From assembly GCF_034190915.1 (NCBI RefSeq), contig NW_026947546.1, positions 868,001-932,000 on the forward strand: a stretch of 64,000 nt of DNA, in the 5' to 3' direction. Numbering within the stretch: the stretch's first letter is position 1; every line of letters starts with the position of its first letter. This stretch comes from Cavia porcellus. Its lineage: Eukaryota; Chordata; Mammalia; Rodentia; Caviidae. The notes beneath the pieces were generated by a model. That model did not search any database. It had not been told where the DNA came from and saw only the letters and a list, made by a program, of their open reading frames with translations. Shown one piece after another: positions 23,300 through 37,970 of this stretch. Both the position numbers and the translations under genes were made by a program.

Positions 23300-26200
23300 C
23301 ACCACCCCGTGATGTTTTTCTCACTCCTACTAGTGAATGTAATGTAACACACACCCATACAATGCGCACCACCCCGTGATGTTTTTCTCACTCCTACTAG
23401 TGAATGTAATGTAACATACACCCATACAATGCGCACCACCGAGTGATGCTTTTCTCACTCCTACTAGTGAATCTAATGTAACACACACCCATACAATGTG
23501 CACCACCCCGTGATGTTTTTCTCACTCCTACTAGTGAATGTAATGTAACACACACCCATACAATGCGCACCACCCCGTGATGTTTTTCTCACTACTAGTA
23601 GTGAATGTAATGTAACACACACCCATACAATGCGCACCACCCCGTGATGTTTTTCTCACTCCTACTAGTGAATGTAATGTAACACACACCCATACAATGC
23701 GCACCACCCCGTGATGTTTTTCTCACTCCTACGAGTGAATATAATGTAACACACACCCATACAATGCACACCACCCCGTGATGTTTTTCTCACTCCTACG
23801 AGTGAATGTAATGTAACACACACACATACAATGCGCACCACCCCGTGATGTTTTTCTCACTCCTACTAGTGAATGTAATGTAACACACACCCATACAATG
23901 CGCACCACCCCGTGATGTTTTTCTCACTCCTACTAGTGAATCTAATGTAACACACACCCATACAATGCGCACCACCCCGCGATGTTTTTCAGAAACCTAT
24001 CCTACATTGCCACTGCATGTTCCCTGACCTCCCCATGCTGACCACCCCGCGGGGCTTTTCTCCATCCTACATTGCCACTCACTGCGTTTCCTAATTCAGA
24101 CCCTCCGATTCACACCACCCCGTGATGTTTTTCTCACTCCTATTAGTGAATGTAATGTAACACACACCCATACAATGCGCACCACCCCGTGATGTTTTTC
24201 TCACTCCTACTAGTGAATGTAATGTAACACACACCCATACAATGCGCACCACCCCGTGATGTTTTTCTCACTCCTACTAGTGAATGTAATGTAACACACA
24301 CCCATACAATGCGCACCACCCCGTGATGTTTTTCTCACTCCTACTAGTGAATGTAATGTAACACACACCCATACAATGCGCACCACCCCGTGATGTTTTT
24401 CTCACTCCTACTAGTGAATGTAATGTAACACACACCCATACAATGCACACCACCGCGTGATGTTTTTCTCACTCCTACTAGTGAATCTAATGTAACACAC
24501 ACCCATACAATGCGCACCACCCCGTGATGTTTTTCTCACTCCTACTAGTGAATGTAATGTAACACACACCCATACCATGCGCACCACCCCGTGATGTTTT
24601 TCTCACTCCTACTAGTGAATGTAATGTAACACACACCCATACAATGCGCACCACCGAGTGATGCTTTTCTCACTCCTACTAGTGAATCTAATGTAACACA
24701 CACCCATACAATGCGCACCACCCCGCGATGTTTTTCAGAATCCTATCCTACATTGCCACTGCATGTTCCCTGACCTCCCCATGCTGACCACCCCGCGGGG
24801 CTTTTCTCCATCCTATATTGCCACTCACTGCCTTTCCTAATTCAGACCCTCTGATTCACACCACCCCGTGATGTTTTTCTCACTCCTATTCGTGAATGTA
24901 ATGTAACACACACCCATAAAATGCGCACCACCCCGTGATGTTTTTCTCACTCCTACTAGTGAATGTAATGTAACACACACCCATACAATGCGCACCACCC
25001 CGTGATGTTTTTCTCACTCCTACTAGTGAATGTAATGTAACACACACCCATACAATGCGCACCACCCCGTGATGTTTTTCTCACTCCTACTTGTGAATCT
25101 AATGTAACACACACCCATACAATGCGCACCACCCCGCGATGTTTTTCAGAATCCTATCCTACATTGCCACTGCATGTTCCCTGACCTCCCCATGCTGACC
25201 ACCCCGCGGGGCTTTTCTCCATCCTACATTGCCACTCACTGCCTATCCTAATTCAGACCCTCCGATTCACACCACCCCGTGATGTTTTTCTCACTCCTAT
25301 TAGTGAATGTAATGTAACACACACCCATACAATGCGCACCACCCCGTGATGTTTTTCTCACTCCTACTAGTGAATGTAATGTAACACACACCCATAGAAT
25401 GTGCACCACCCCGTGATGTTTTTCTCACTCCTACTAGTGAATGTAATGTAACACACACCCATACAATGCGCACCACCCCGTGATGTTTTTCTCACTCCTA
25501 CTAGTGAATCTAATGTAACACACACCCATACCATGCGCACCACCCCGTGATGTTTTTCTCACTCCTACTAGTGAATGTAATGTAACACACACCCATACAA
25601 TGCGCACCACCGAGTGATGCTTTTCTCACTCCTACTAGTGAATCTAATGTAACACACACCCATACAATGCGCACCACCCCGCGATGTTTTTCAGAATCCT
25701 ATCCTACATTGCCACTGCATGTTCCCTGACCTCCCCATGCTGACCACCCCGCGGGGCTTTTCTCCATCCTATATTGCCACTCACTGCCTTTCCTAATTCA
25801 GACCCTCTGATTCACACCACCCCGTGATGTTTTTCTCACTCCTATTCGTGAATGTAATGTAACACACACCCATAAAATGCGCACCACCCCGTGATGTTTT
25901 TCTCACTCCTACTAGTGAATGTAATGTAACACACACCCATACAATGCGCACCACCCCGTTATGTTTTTCTCACTCCTACTAGTGAATGTAATGTAACACA
26001 CACCCATACAATGCGCACCACCCCGTGATGTTTTTCTCACTCCTACTTGTGAATCTAATGTAACACACACCCATACAATGCGCACCACCCCGCGATGTTT
26101 TTCAGAATCCTATCCTACATTGCCACTGCATGTTCCCTGACCTCCCCATGCTGACCACCCCGCGGGGCTTTTCTCCATCCTACATTGCCACTCACTGCCT

Positions 26201-26703
26201 ATCCTAATTCAGACCCTCCGATTCACACCACCCAGTGATGTTTTTCTCACTCCTATTAGTGAATGTAATGTAACACACACCCATACAATGCGCACCACCC
26301 CGTGATATTTTTCTCACTCCTACTAGTGAATGTAATGTAACACACACCCATACAATGCACACCACCCCGTGATGTTTTTCTCACTCCTACTATTGAATGT
26401 AATGTAACACACACCTATACAATGCGCACCACCCCGTGATGTTTTTCTCACTCCTACTAGTGAATCTAATGTAACACACACCCATACAATGAGCACCACC
26501 CCGCGATGTTTTTCAGAAGCCTATCCTACATTGCCACTGCATGTTCCTTGACCTCCCCATGCTGACCACCCCGCGGGGCTTTTCTCCATGCTACATTGCC
26601 ACTCACTGCCTTTCCTAATTCAGACCCTCCGATTCACACCACCCCGTGATGTTTTTCTCACTCCTAGTAGTGAATGTAATGTAACACACACCCATACAAT
26701 GCG

Positions 26704-26766
26704 TACCACCCCGTGATGTTTTTCTCACTCCTACTAGTGAATGTAATGTAACACCCATACAATGCG
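26704..26766 (+). repeat. 63-bp A monomer, 4-bp deletion, copy 2
   Basis: Same 4-bp loss (26748-26760), same TACCACCCCG start and same place after B6, exactly 3467 bp after the first copy. The next A monomer here has CTACGAG, whereas after copy 1 it has CTACTAG, so the two copies have since diverged slightly. Confidence 0.95.
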
Positions 26767-29700
26767 CACCACCCCGTGATGTTTTTCTCACTCCTACGAG
26801 TGAATGTAATGTAACACACACCCATACAATGCGCACCACCCCGTGATGTTTTTCTCACTCCTACTAGTGAATGTAATGTAACACACACCCATACAATGCG
26901 CACCACCGAGTGATGCTTTTCTCACTCCTACTAGTGAATCTAATGTAACACACACCCATACAATGCGCACCACACCGTGATGTTTTTCTCACTCCTACTA
27001 GTGAATGTAATGTAACACACACCCATACAATGCGCACCACCCCGTGATGTTTTTCTCACTCCTAGTAGTGAATGTAATGTAACACACACCCATACAATGC
27101 GCACCACCCCGTGATGTTTTTCTCACTCCTACTAGTGAATGTAATGTAACACACACCCATACAATGCGCACCACCCCGTGATGTTTTTCTCACTCCTACG
27201 AGTGAATATAATGTAACACACACCCATACAATGCACACCACCCCGTGATGTTTTTCTCACTCCTACGAGTGAATGTAATGTAACACACACACATACAATG
27301 CGCACCACCCCGTGATGTTTTTCTCACTCCTACTAGTGAATGTAATGTAACACACACCCATACAATGCGCACCACCCTGTGATGTTTTTCTCACTCCTAC
27401 TAGTGAATCTAATGTAACACACACCCATACAATGCGCACCACCCCGCGATGTTTTTCAGAAACCTATCCTACATTGCCACTGCATGTTCCCTGACCTCCC
27501 CATGCTGACCACCCCGCGGGGCTTTTCTCCATCCTACATTGCCACTCACTGCGTTTCCTAATTCAGACCCTCCGATTCACACCACCCCGTGATGTTTTTC
27601 TCACTCCTATTAGTGAATGTAATGTAACACACACCCATACAATGCGCACCACCCCGTGATGTTTTTCTCACTCCTACTAGTGAATGTAATGTAACACACA
27701 CCCATACAATGCGCACCACCCCGTGATGTTTTTCTCACTCCTACTAGTGAATGTAATGTAACACACACCCATACAATGCGCACCACCCCGTGATGTTTTT
27801 CTCACTCCTACTAGTGAATGTAATGTAACACACACCCATACAATGCGCACCACCCCGTGATGTTTTTCTCACTCCTACTAGTGAATGTAATGTAACACAC
27901 ACCCATACAATGCACACCACCGCGTGATGTTTTTCTCACTCCTACTAGTGAATCTAATGTAACACACACCCATACAATGCGCACCACCCCGTGATGTTTT
28001 TCTCACTCCTACTAGTGAATGTAATGTAACACACACCCATACAATGCGCACCACCCCGTGATGTTTTTCTCACTCCTACTAGTGAATGTAATGTAACACA
28101 CACCCATACAATGCGCACCACCGAGTGATGCTTTTCTCACTCCTACTAGTGAATCTAATGTAACACACACCCATACAATGCGCACCACCCCGTGATGTTT
28201 TTCTCACTCCTACTAGTGAATGTAATGTAACACACACCCATACAATGCGCACCACCCCGTGATGTTTTTCTCACTCCTAGTAGTGAATGTAATGTAACAC
28301 ACACCCATACAATGCGCACCACCCCGTGATGTTTTTCTCACTCCTACTAGTGAATGTAATGTAACACACACCCATACAATGCGCACCACCCCGTGATGTT
28401 TTTCTCACTCCTACGAGTGAATATAATGTAACACACACCCATACAATGCACACCACCCCGTGATGTTTTTCTCACTCCTACGAGTGAATGTAATGTAACA
28501 CACACACATACAATGCGCACCACCCCGTGATGTTTTTCTCACTCCTACTAGTGAATGTAATGTAACACACACCCATAGAATGCGCACCACCCCGTGATGT
28601 TTTTCTCACTCCTACTAGTGAATCTAATGTAACACACACCCATACAATGCGCACCACCCCGCGATGTTTTTCAGAAACCTATCCTACATTGCCACTGCAT
28701 GTTCCCTGACCTCCCCATGCTGACCACCCCGCGGGGCTTTTCTCCATCCTACATTGCCACTCACTGCGTTTCCTAATTCAGACCCTCCGATTCACACCAC
28801 CCCGTGATGTTTTTCTCACTCCTATTAGTGAATGTAATGTAACACACACCCATACAATGCGCACCACCCCGTGATGTTTTTCTCAATCCTACTAGTGAAT
28901 GTAATGTAACACACACCCATACAATGCGCACCACCCCGTGATGTTTTTCTCACTCCTACTAGTGAATGTAATGTAACACACACCCATACAATGCGCACCA
29001 CCCCGTGATGTTTTTCTCACTCCTACTAGTGAATGTAATGTAACACACACCCATACAATGCGCACCACCGAGTGATGCTTTTCTCACTCCTACTAGTGAA
29101 TCTAATGTAACACACACCCATACAATGCGCACCACCCCGTGATATTTTTCTCACTCCTACTAGTGAATGTAATGTAACACACACCCATACAATGCGCACC
29201 ACCCCGTGATGTTTTTCTCACTCCTACTAGTGAATGTTATGTAACACACACCCATACAATGCGCACCACCGAGTGATGCTTTTCTCACTCCTACTAGTGA
29301 ATCTAATGTAACACACACCCATACAATGCGCACCACCCCGTGATGTTTTTCTCACTCCTACTAGTGAATGTAATGTAACACACACCCATACAATGCGCAC
29401 CACCCCGTGATGTTTTTCTCACTCCTAGTAGTGAATGTAATGTAACACACACCCATACAATGCGCACCACCCCGTGATGTTTTTCTCACTCCTACTAGTG
29501 AATGTAATGTAACACACACCCATACAATGCGCACCACCCCGTGATGTTTTTCTCACTCCTACGAGTGAATATAATGTAACACACACCCATACAATGCACA
29601 CCACCCCGTGATGTTTTTCTCACTCCTACGAGTGAATGTAATGTAACACACACACATACAATGCGCACCACCCCGTGATGTTTTTCTCACTCCTACTAGT

Positions 29701-32700
29701 GAATGTAATGTAACACACACCCATACAATGCGCACCACCCCGTGATGTTTTTCTCACTCCTACTAGTGAATCTAATGTAACACACACCCATACAATGCGC
29801 ACCACCCCGTGACGTTTTTCTCACTCCTACGAGTGAATGTAATGTAACACACACCCATACAATGCGCACCACCCCGGGATGATTTTCTCACTCCTACTAG
29901 TGAATGTAATGTAACACACACCCATACAATGCGCACCACCCCGTGATGTTTTTCTCACTCCTACTAGTGAATGTAATGTAACACACACCCATACAATGCG
30001 CACCACCCCGTGATGTTTTTCTCACTCCTACTAGTGAATCTAATGTAACACACACCCATATAATGCGCACCACCCCGTGATGTTTTTCGCACTCCTACGA
30101 GTGAAGGTAATGTAACACACACCCATACAATGCGCACCACCCCGTGATGTTTTTCTCACTCCTACTAGTGAATGTAATGTAACACACACCCATACAGTGC
30201 GCACCACCCCGTGATGTTTGTCTCACTCCTACTAGTGAATCTAATGTAACACACACCCATACAATGCGCACCACCCCGCGATGTTTTTCAGAATCCTATC
30301 CTACATTGCCACTGCATGTTCCCTGACCTCCCCATGGTGACCACCCCGCGGGGCTTTTCTCCATCCTACATTGCCACTCACTGCCTTTCCTAATTCAGAC
30401 CCTCCGATTCACACCACCCCGTGATGTTTTTCTCACTCCTATTAGTGAATGTAATGTAACACACACACATACAATGCGCACCACCCCGTGATGTTTTTCT
30501 CACTCCTACGAGTGAATATAATGTAACACACACCCATACAATGCGCACCACCCCGTGATGTTTTTCTCACTCTTACGAGTGAATGTAATGTAACACACAC
30601 CCATACAATGCGCACCACCCCGTGATGTTTTTCTCACTATTACTAGTGAATGTAATGTAACACACACCCATACAATGCGCACCACCCCGTGATGTTTTTC
30701 TCACTCCTACTAGTGAATGTAATGTAACACACACCCATACAATGCGCACCACCCCGTGATGTTTTTCTCACTCCTACTAGTGAATGTAATGTAACACACA
30801 CCCATACAATGCGCAACACCCCGTGATGTTTTTCTCACTCCTACTAGTGAATCTAATGTAACACACACCCATACAATGCGCACCACCCCGCGATGTTTTT
30901 CAGAATCCTATCCTACATTGCCACTGCATGTTCCCTGACCTCCCCATGCTGACCACCCCGCGGGGCTTTTCTCCATCCTATATTGCCACTCACTGCCTTT
31001 CCTAATTCAGACCCTCTGATTCACACCACCCCGTGATGTTTTTCTCACTCCTATTCGTGAATGTAATGTAACACACACCCATAAAATGCGCACCACCCCG
31101 TGATGTTTTTCTCACTCCTACTAGTGAATGTAATGTAACACACACCCATACAATGCGCACCACCCCGTGATGTTTTTCTCACTCCTACTAGTGAATGTAA
31201 TGTAACACACACCCATACAATGCGCACCACCCCGTGATGTTTTTCTCACTCCTACTTGTGAATCTAATGTAACACACACCCATACAATGCGCACCACCCC
31301 GCGATGTTTTTCAGAATCCTATCCTACATTGCCACTGCATGTTCCCTGACCTCCCCATGCTGACCACCCCGCGGGGCTTTTCTCCATCCTACATTGCCAC
31401 TCACTGCCTATCCTAATTCAGACCCTCCGATTCACACCACCCCGTGATGTTTTTCTCACTCCTATTAGTGAATGTAATGTAACACACACCCATACAATGC
31501 GCACCACCCCGTGATGTTTTTCTCACTCCTACTAGTGAATGTAATGTAACACACACCCATACAATGCGCACCACCCCGTGATATTTTTCTCACTCCTACT
31601 AGTGAATGTAATGTAACACACACCCATACAATGCGCACCACCCCGTGATGTTTTTCTCACTCCTACTAGTGAATGTAATGTAACACACACCCATACAATG
31701 CGCACCACCCCGTGATGTTTTTCTCACTCCTACTAGTGAATCTAATGTAACACACACCCATACAATGCGCACCACCCCTTGATGTTTTTCTCACTCCTAC
31801 TAGTGAATGTAATGTAACACACACCCATACAATGCGCACCACCCCGTGATGTTTTTCTCACTCCTACTAGTGAATCTAATGTAACACACACCCATACAAT
31901 GCGCACCACCCCGCGATGTTTTTCAGAATCCTATCCTACATTGCCACTGCATGTTCCCTGACCTCCCCATGCTGACCACCCCGCGGGGCTTTTCTCCATC
32001 CTATATTGCCACTCACTGCCTTTCCTAATTCAGACCCTCTGATTCACACCACCCCGTGATGTTTTTCTCACTCCTATTCGTGAATGTAATGTAACACACA
32101 CCCATAAAATGCGCACCACCCCGTGATGTTTTTCTCACACCTACTAGTGAATGTAATGTAACACACACCCATACAATGCGCACCACCCCGTGATGTTTTT
32201 CTCACTCCTACTAGTGAATGTAATGTAACACACACCCATACAATGCGCACCACCCTGTGATGTTTTTCTCACTCCTACTTGTGAATCTAATGTAACACAC
32301 ACCCATACAATGCGCACCACCCCGCGATGTTTTTCAGAATCCTATCCTACATTGCCACTGCATGTTCCCTGACCTCCCCATGCTGACCACCCCGCGGGGC
32401 TTTTCTCCATCCTACATTGCCACTCACTGCCTATCCTAATTCAGACCCTCCGATTCACACCACCCCGTGATGTTTTTCTCACTCCTATTAGTGAATGTAA
32501 TGTAACACACACCCATACAATGCGCACCACCCCGTGATGTTTTTCTCACTCCTACTAGTGAATGTAATGTAACACACACCCATACAATGCGCACCACCCC
32601 GTGATGCTTTTCTCACTCCTACTATTGAATGTAATGTAACACACACCCATACAATGCGCACCACCCCGTGATGTTTTTCTCACTCCTACTAGTGAATCTA

Positions 32701-32935
32701 ATGTAACACACACCCATACAATGAGCACCACCCCGCGATGTTTTTCAGAAGCCTATCCTACATTGCCACTGCATGTTCCCTGACCTCCCCATGCTGACCA
32801 CCCCGCGGGGCTTTTCTCCATGCTACATTGCCACTCACTGCCTTTCCTAATTCAGACCCTCCGATTCACACCACCCCGTGATGTTTTTCTCACTCCTAGT
32901 AGTGAATGTAATGTAACACACACCCATACAATGCG

Positions 32936-32998
32936 TACCACCCCGTGATGTTTTTCTCACTCCTACTAGTGAATGTAATGTAACACCCATACAATGCG
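32936..32998 (+). repeat. 63-bp A monomer, 4-bp deletion, copy 3
   Basis: Same 4-bp loss (32980-32992) in the second monomer after B6, 6232 bp after copy 2. It shares the following CTACGAG monomer with copies 2 and 4. Further downstream it has CGCACCGCCCCGTG (near 33200), also present at the matching place after copy 4 but not copies 1 or 2. Confidence 0.95.
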
Positions 32999-34019
32999 CA
33001 CCACCCCGTGATGTTTTTCTCACTCCTACGAGTGAATGTAATGTAACACACACCCATACAATGCGCACCACCCCGTGATGTTTTTCTCACTCCTACTAGT
33101 GAATGTAATGTAACACACACCCATACAATGCGCACCACCGAGTGATGCTTTTCTCACTCCTACTAGTGAATGTAATGTAACACACACCCATACAATGCGC
33201 ACCGCCCCGTGATGTTTTTCTCACTCCTACTAGTGAATGTAACGTAACACACACCCATACAATGCGCACCACCCCGTGATGTTTTTCTCACTCCTAGTAG
33301 TGAATGTAATGTAACACACACCCATACAATGCGCACCACCCCGTGATGTTTTTCTCACTCCTACTAGTGAATGTAATGTAACACACACCCATACAATGCG
33401 CACCACCCCGTGATGTTTTTCTCACTCCTACGAGTGAATATAATGTAACACACACCCATACAATGCACACCACCCCGTGATGTTTTTCTCACTCCTACGA
33501 GTGAATGTAATGTAACACACACACATACAATGCGCACCACCCCGTGATGTTTTTCTCACTCCTACTAGTGAATGTAATGTAACACACACCCATACAATGC
33601 GCACCACCCCGTGATGTTTTTCTCACTCCTACTAGTGAATCTAATGTAACACACACCCATACAATGCGCACCACCCCGCGATGTTTTTCAGAAACCTATC
33701 CTACATTGCCACTGCATGTTCCCTGACCTCCCCATGCTGACCACCCCGCGGGGCTTTTCTCCATCCTACATTGCCACTCACTGCGTTTCCTAATTCAGAC
33801 CCTCCGATTCACACCACCCCGTGATGTTTTTCTCACTCCTATTAGTGAATGTAATGTAACACACACCCATACAATGCGCACCACCCCGTGATGTTTTTCT
33901 CACTCCTACTAGTGAATGTAATGTAACACACACCCATACAATGCGCACCACCCCGTGATGTTTTTCTCACTCCTACTAGTGAATGTAATGTAACACACAC
34001 CCATACAATGCGCACCACC

Positions 34020-37000
34020 CCGTGATGTTTTTATCACTCCTACTAGTGAATGTAATGTAACACACACACATACAATGCGCACCACCCCGTGATGTTTTTC
34101 TCACTCCTACTAGTGAATGTAATGTAACACACACCCATACAATGCGCACCACCGCGTGATGTTTTTCTCACTCCTACTAGTGAATCTAATGTAACACACA
34201 CCCATACAATGCGCACCACCCCGTGATGTTTTTCTCACTCCTACTAGTGAATGTAATGTAACACACACCCATACAATGCGCAGCACCCCGTGACGTTTTT
34301 CTCACTCCTACTAATGAATGTAATGTAACACACACCCATACAATGCGCACCACCCCGTGATGTTTTTCTCACTCCTAGTAGTGAATGTAATGTAACACAC
34401 ACCCATACAATGCGCACCACCCCGTGATGTTTGTCTCACTCCTACTAGTGAATCTAATGTAACACACACCCATACAATGCGCACCACCCCGCGATGTTTT
34501 TCAGAATCCTATCCTACATTGCCACTGCATGTTCCCTGACCTCCCCATGGTGACCACACCGCGGGGCTTTTCTCCATCCTACATTGCCACTCACTGCCTT
34601 TCCTAATTCAGACCCTCCGATTCACACCACCCCGTGATGTTTTTCTCACTCCTATTAGTGAATGTAATGTAACACACACACATACAATGCGCACCACCCC
34701 GTGATGTTTTTCTCACTCCTACGAGTGAATATAATGTAACACACACCCATACAATGCGCACCACCCCGTGATGTTTTTCTCACTCTTACGAGTGAATGTA
34801 ATGTAACACACACCCATACAATGCGCACCACCCCGTGATGTTTTTCTCACTCCTACTAGTGAATGTAATCTAACACACACCCATACAATGCGCACCACCC
34901 CGTGATGTTTTTCTCACTCCTACTAGTGAATGTAATGTAACACACACCCATACAATGCGCACCACTCCGTGATGTTTTTCTCACTCCTACTAGTGAATGT
35001 AATGTAACACACACCCATACAATGTGCAACACCCCGTGATGTTTTTCTCACTCCTACTAGTGAATCTAATGTAACACACACCCATACAATGCGCACCACC
35101 CCGCGATGTTTTTCAGAATCCTATCCTACATTGCCACTGCATGTTCCCTGACCTCCCCATGCTGACCACCACGCGGGGCTTTTCTCCATCCTATATTGCC
35201 ACTCACTGCCTTTCCTAATTCAGACCCTCTGATTCACACCACCCCGTGATGTTTTTCTCACTCCTATTCGTGAATGTAATGTAACACACACCCATAAAAT
35301 GCGCACCACCCCGTGATGTTTTTCTCACTCCTACTAGTGAATGTAATGTAACACACACCCATACAATGCGCACCACCCCGTGATGTTTTTCTCACTCCTA
35401 CTAGTGAATGTAATGTAACACACTCCCATACAATGCGCACCACCCCGTGATGTTTTTCTCACTCCTACTTGTGAATCTAATGTAACACACACCCATACAA
35501 TGCGCACCACCCCGCGATGTTTTTCAGAATCCTATCCTACATTGCCACTGCATGTTCCCTGACCTCCCCATGCTGACCACCCCGCGGGGCTTTTCTCCAT
35601 CCTACATTGCCACTCACTGCCTATCCTAATTCAGACCCTCCGATTCACACCACCGCGTGATGTTTTTCTCACTCCTATTAGTGAATGTAATGTAACACAC
35701 ACCCATACAATGCGCACCACCCCGTGATGTTTTTCTCACTCCTACTAGTGAAAGTAATGTAACACACACCCATACAATGCGCACCACCCCGTGATGTTTT
35801 TCTCACTCCTACTAGTGAATGTAATGTAACACACACCCATACAATGCGCACCACCCCGTGATGTTTTTCTCACTCCTACTAGTGAATCTAATGTAACACA
35901 GACCCATACAATGCGCACCACCCCGTGATGTTTTTCTCACTCCTACTAGTGAAAGTAATGTAACACACACCCATACAATGCGCACCACCCCGTGATGTTT
36001 TTCTCACTCCTACTAGTGAATGTAATGTAACACACACCCATACAATGCGCACCACCCCGTGATGTTTTTCTCACTCCTACGAGTGAATCTAATGTAACAC
36101 ACACCCATACAATGCGCACCACCCCGTGATGTTTTTCTCACTCCTACTAGTGAATGTAATGTAACACACACCCATACAATGCGCACCACCGAGTGATGCT
36201 TTTCTCACTCCTACTAGTGAATCTAATGTAACACACACCCATACAATGCGCACCACCCCGTGATGTTTTTCTCACTCCTACTAGTGAATGTAATGTAACA
36301 CACACCCATACAATGCGCACCACCCCGTGATGTTTTTCTCACTCCTAGTAGTGAATGTAATGTAACACACACCCATACAATGCGCACCACCCCGTGATGT
36401 TTTTCTCACTCCTACTAGTGAATGTAATGTAACACACACCCATACAATGCGCACCACCCCGTGATGTTTTTCTCACTCCTACGAGTGAATATAATGTAAC
36501 ACACACCCATACAATGCACACCACCCCGTGATGTTTTTCTCACTCCTACGAGTGAATGTAATGTAACACACACACATACAATGCGCACCACCCCGTGATG
36601 TTTTTCTCACTCCTACTAGTGAATGTAATGTAACACACACCCATACAATGCGCACCACCCCGTGATGTTTTTCTCACTCCTACTAGTGAATCTAATGTAT
36701 CACACACCCATACAATGCGCACCACCCCGCGATGTTTTTCAGAAACCTATCCTACATTGCCACTGCATGTTCCCTGACCTCCCCATGCTGACCACCCCGC
36801 GGGGCTTTTCTCCATCCTACATTGCCACTCACTGCGTTTCCTAATTCAGACCCTCCGATTCACACCACCCCGTGATGTTTTTCTCACTCCTATTAGTGAA
36901 TGTAATGTAACACACACCCATACAATGCGCACCACCCCGTGATGTTTTTCTCACTCCTACTAGTGAATGTAATGTAACACACACCCATACAATGCGCACC

Positions 37001-37970
37001 ACCCCGTGATGTTTTTCTCACTCCTACTAGTGAATGTAATGTAACACACACCCATACAATGCGCACCACCCCGTGATGTTTTTATCACTCCTACTAGTGA
37101 ATGTAATGTAACACACACACATACAATGCGCACCACCCCGTGATGTTTTTCTCACTCCTACTAGTGAATGTAATGTAACACACACCCATACAATGCGCAC
37201 CACCGCGTGATGTTTTTCTCACTCCTACTAGTGAATCTAATGTAACACACACCCATACAATGCGCACCACCCCGTGATGTTTTTCTCACTCCTACTAGTG
37301 AATGTAATGTAACACACACCCATACAATGCGCAGCACCCCGTGACGTTTTTCTCACTCCTACTAGTGAATGTAATGTAACACACACCCATACAATGCACA
37401 CCACCCCGTGATGTTTTTCTCACTCCTACGAGTGAATGTAATGTAACACACACCCATACAATGCGCACCACCCCGTGATGTTTTTCTCACTCCTAGTAGT
37501 GAATGTAATGTAACACACACCCATACAATGCGCACCACCCCGTGATGTTTGTCTCACTCCTACTAGTGAATCTAATGTAACACACACCCATACAATGCGC
37601 ACCACCCCGCGATGTTTTTCAGAATCCTATCCTACATTGCCACTGCATGTTCCCTGACCTCCCCATGGTGACCACACCGCGGGGCTTTTCTCCATCCTAC
37701 ATTGCCACTCACTGCCTTTCCTAATTCAGACCCTCCGATTCACACCACCCCGTGATGTTTTTCTCACTCCTATTAGTGAATGTAATGTAACACACACACA
37801 TACAATGCGCACCACCCCGTGATGTTTTTCTCACTCCTACGAGTGAATATAATGTAACACACACCCATACAATGCGCACCACCCCGTGATGTTTTTCTCA
37901 CTCTTACGAGTGAATGTAATGTAACACACACCCATACAATGCGCACCACCCCGTGATGTTTTTCTCACTA
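34020..37970 (+). repeat. Dispersed block, copy at offset 25,653 bp
   Basis: Anchors 34502, 35114, 35525, 36740 and 37620 recur at 60155, 60767, 61178, 62393 and 63273, all at +25,653, with the same B types (B3, B4, B5, B1, B3). A third, partial copy with B3-B4-B5-B1 lies at 41489-43727. The matching region extends from about 34.0 to 37.97 kb and from about 59.67 to 63.62 kb. After that the two diverge (CACTATTACTAG near 37970 against GTAATCTAAC near 63645). Confidence 0.85.

Larger units (their letters stand above)
22205..28170 (+). repeat. Duplicated block, offset 3467 bp
   Basis: B4-4-B5-4-B6-12-B1 at 22205-24700 recurs at 25672-28170. The 63-bp monomer, GAGCACC, GCGTACCACC and the B6 marks all recur at +3467. 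The segment between the copies (about 24716-25671) is another B4-4-B5 pair with six A monomers. After B1 the first copy breaks off after nine monomers, whereas the second continues to sixteen. Confidence 0.85.
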
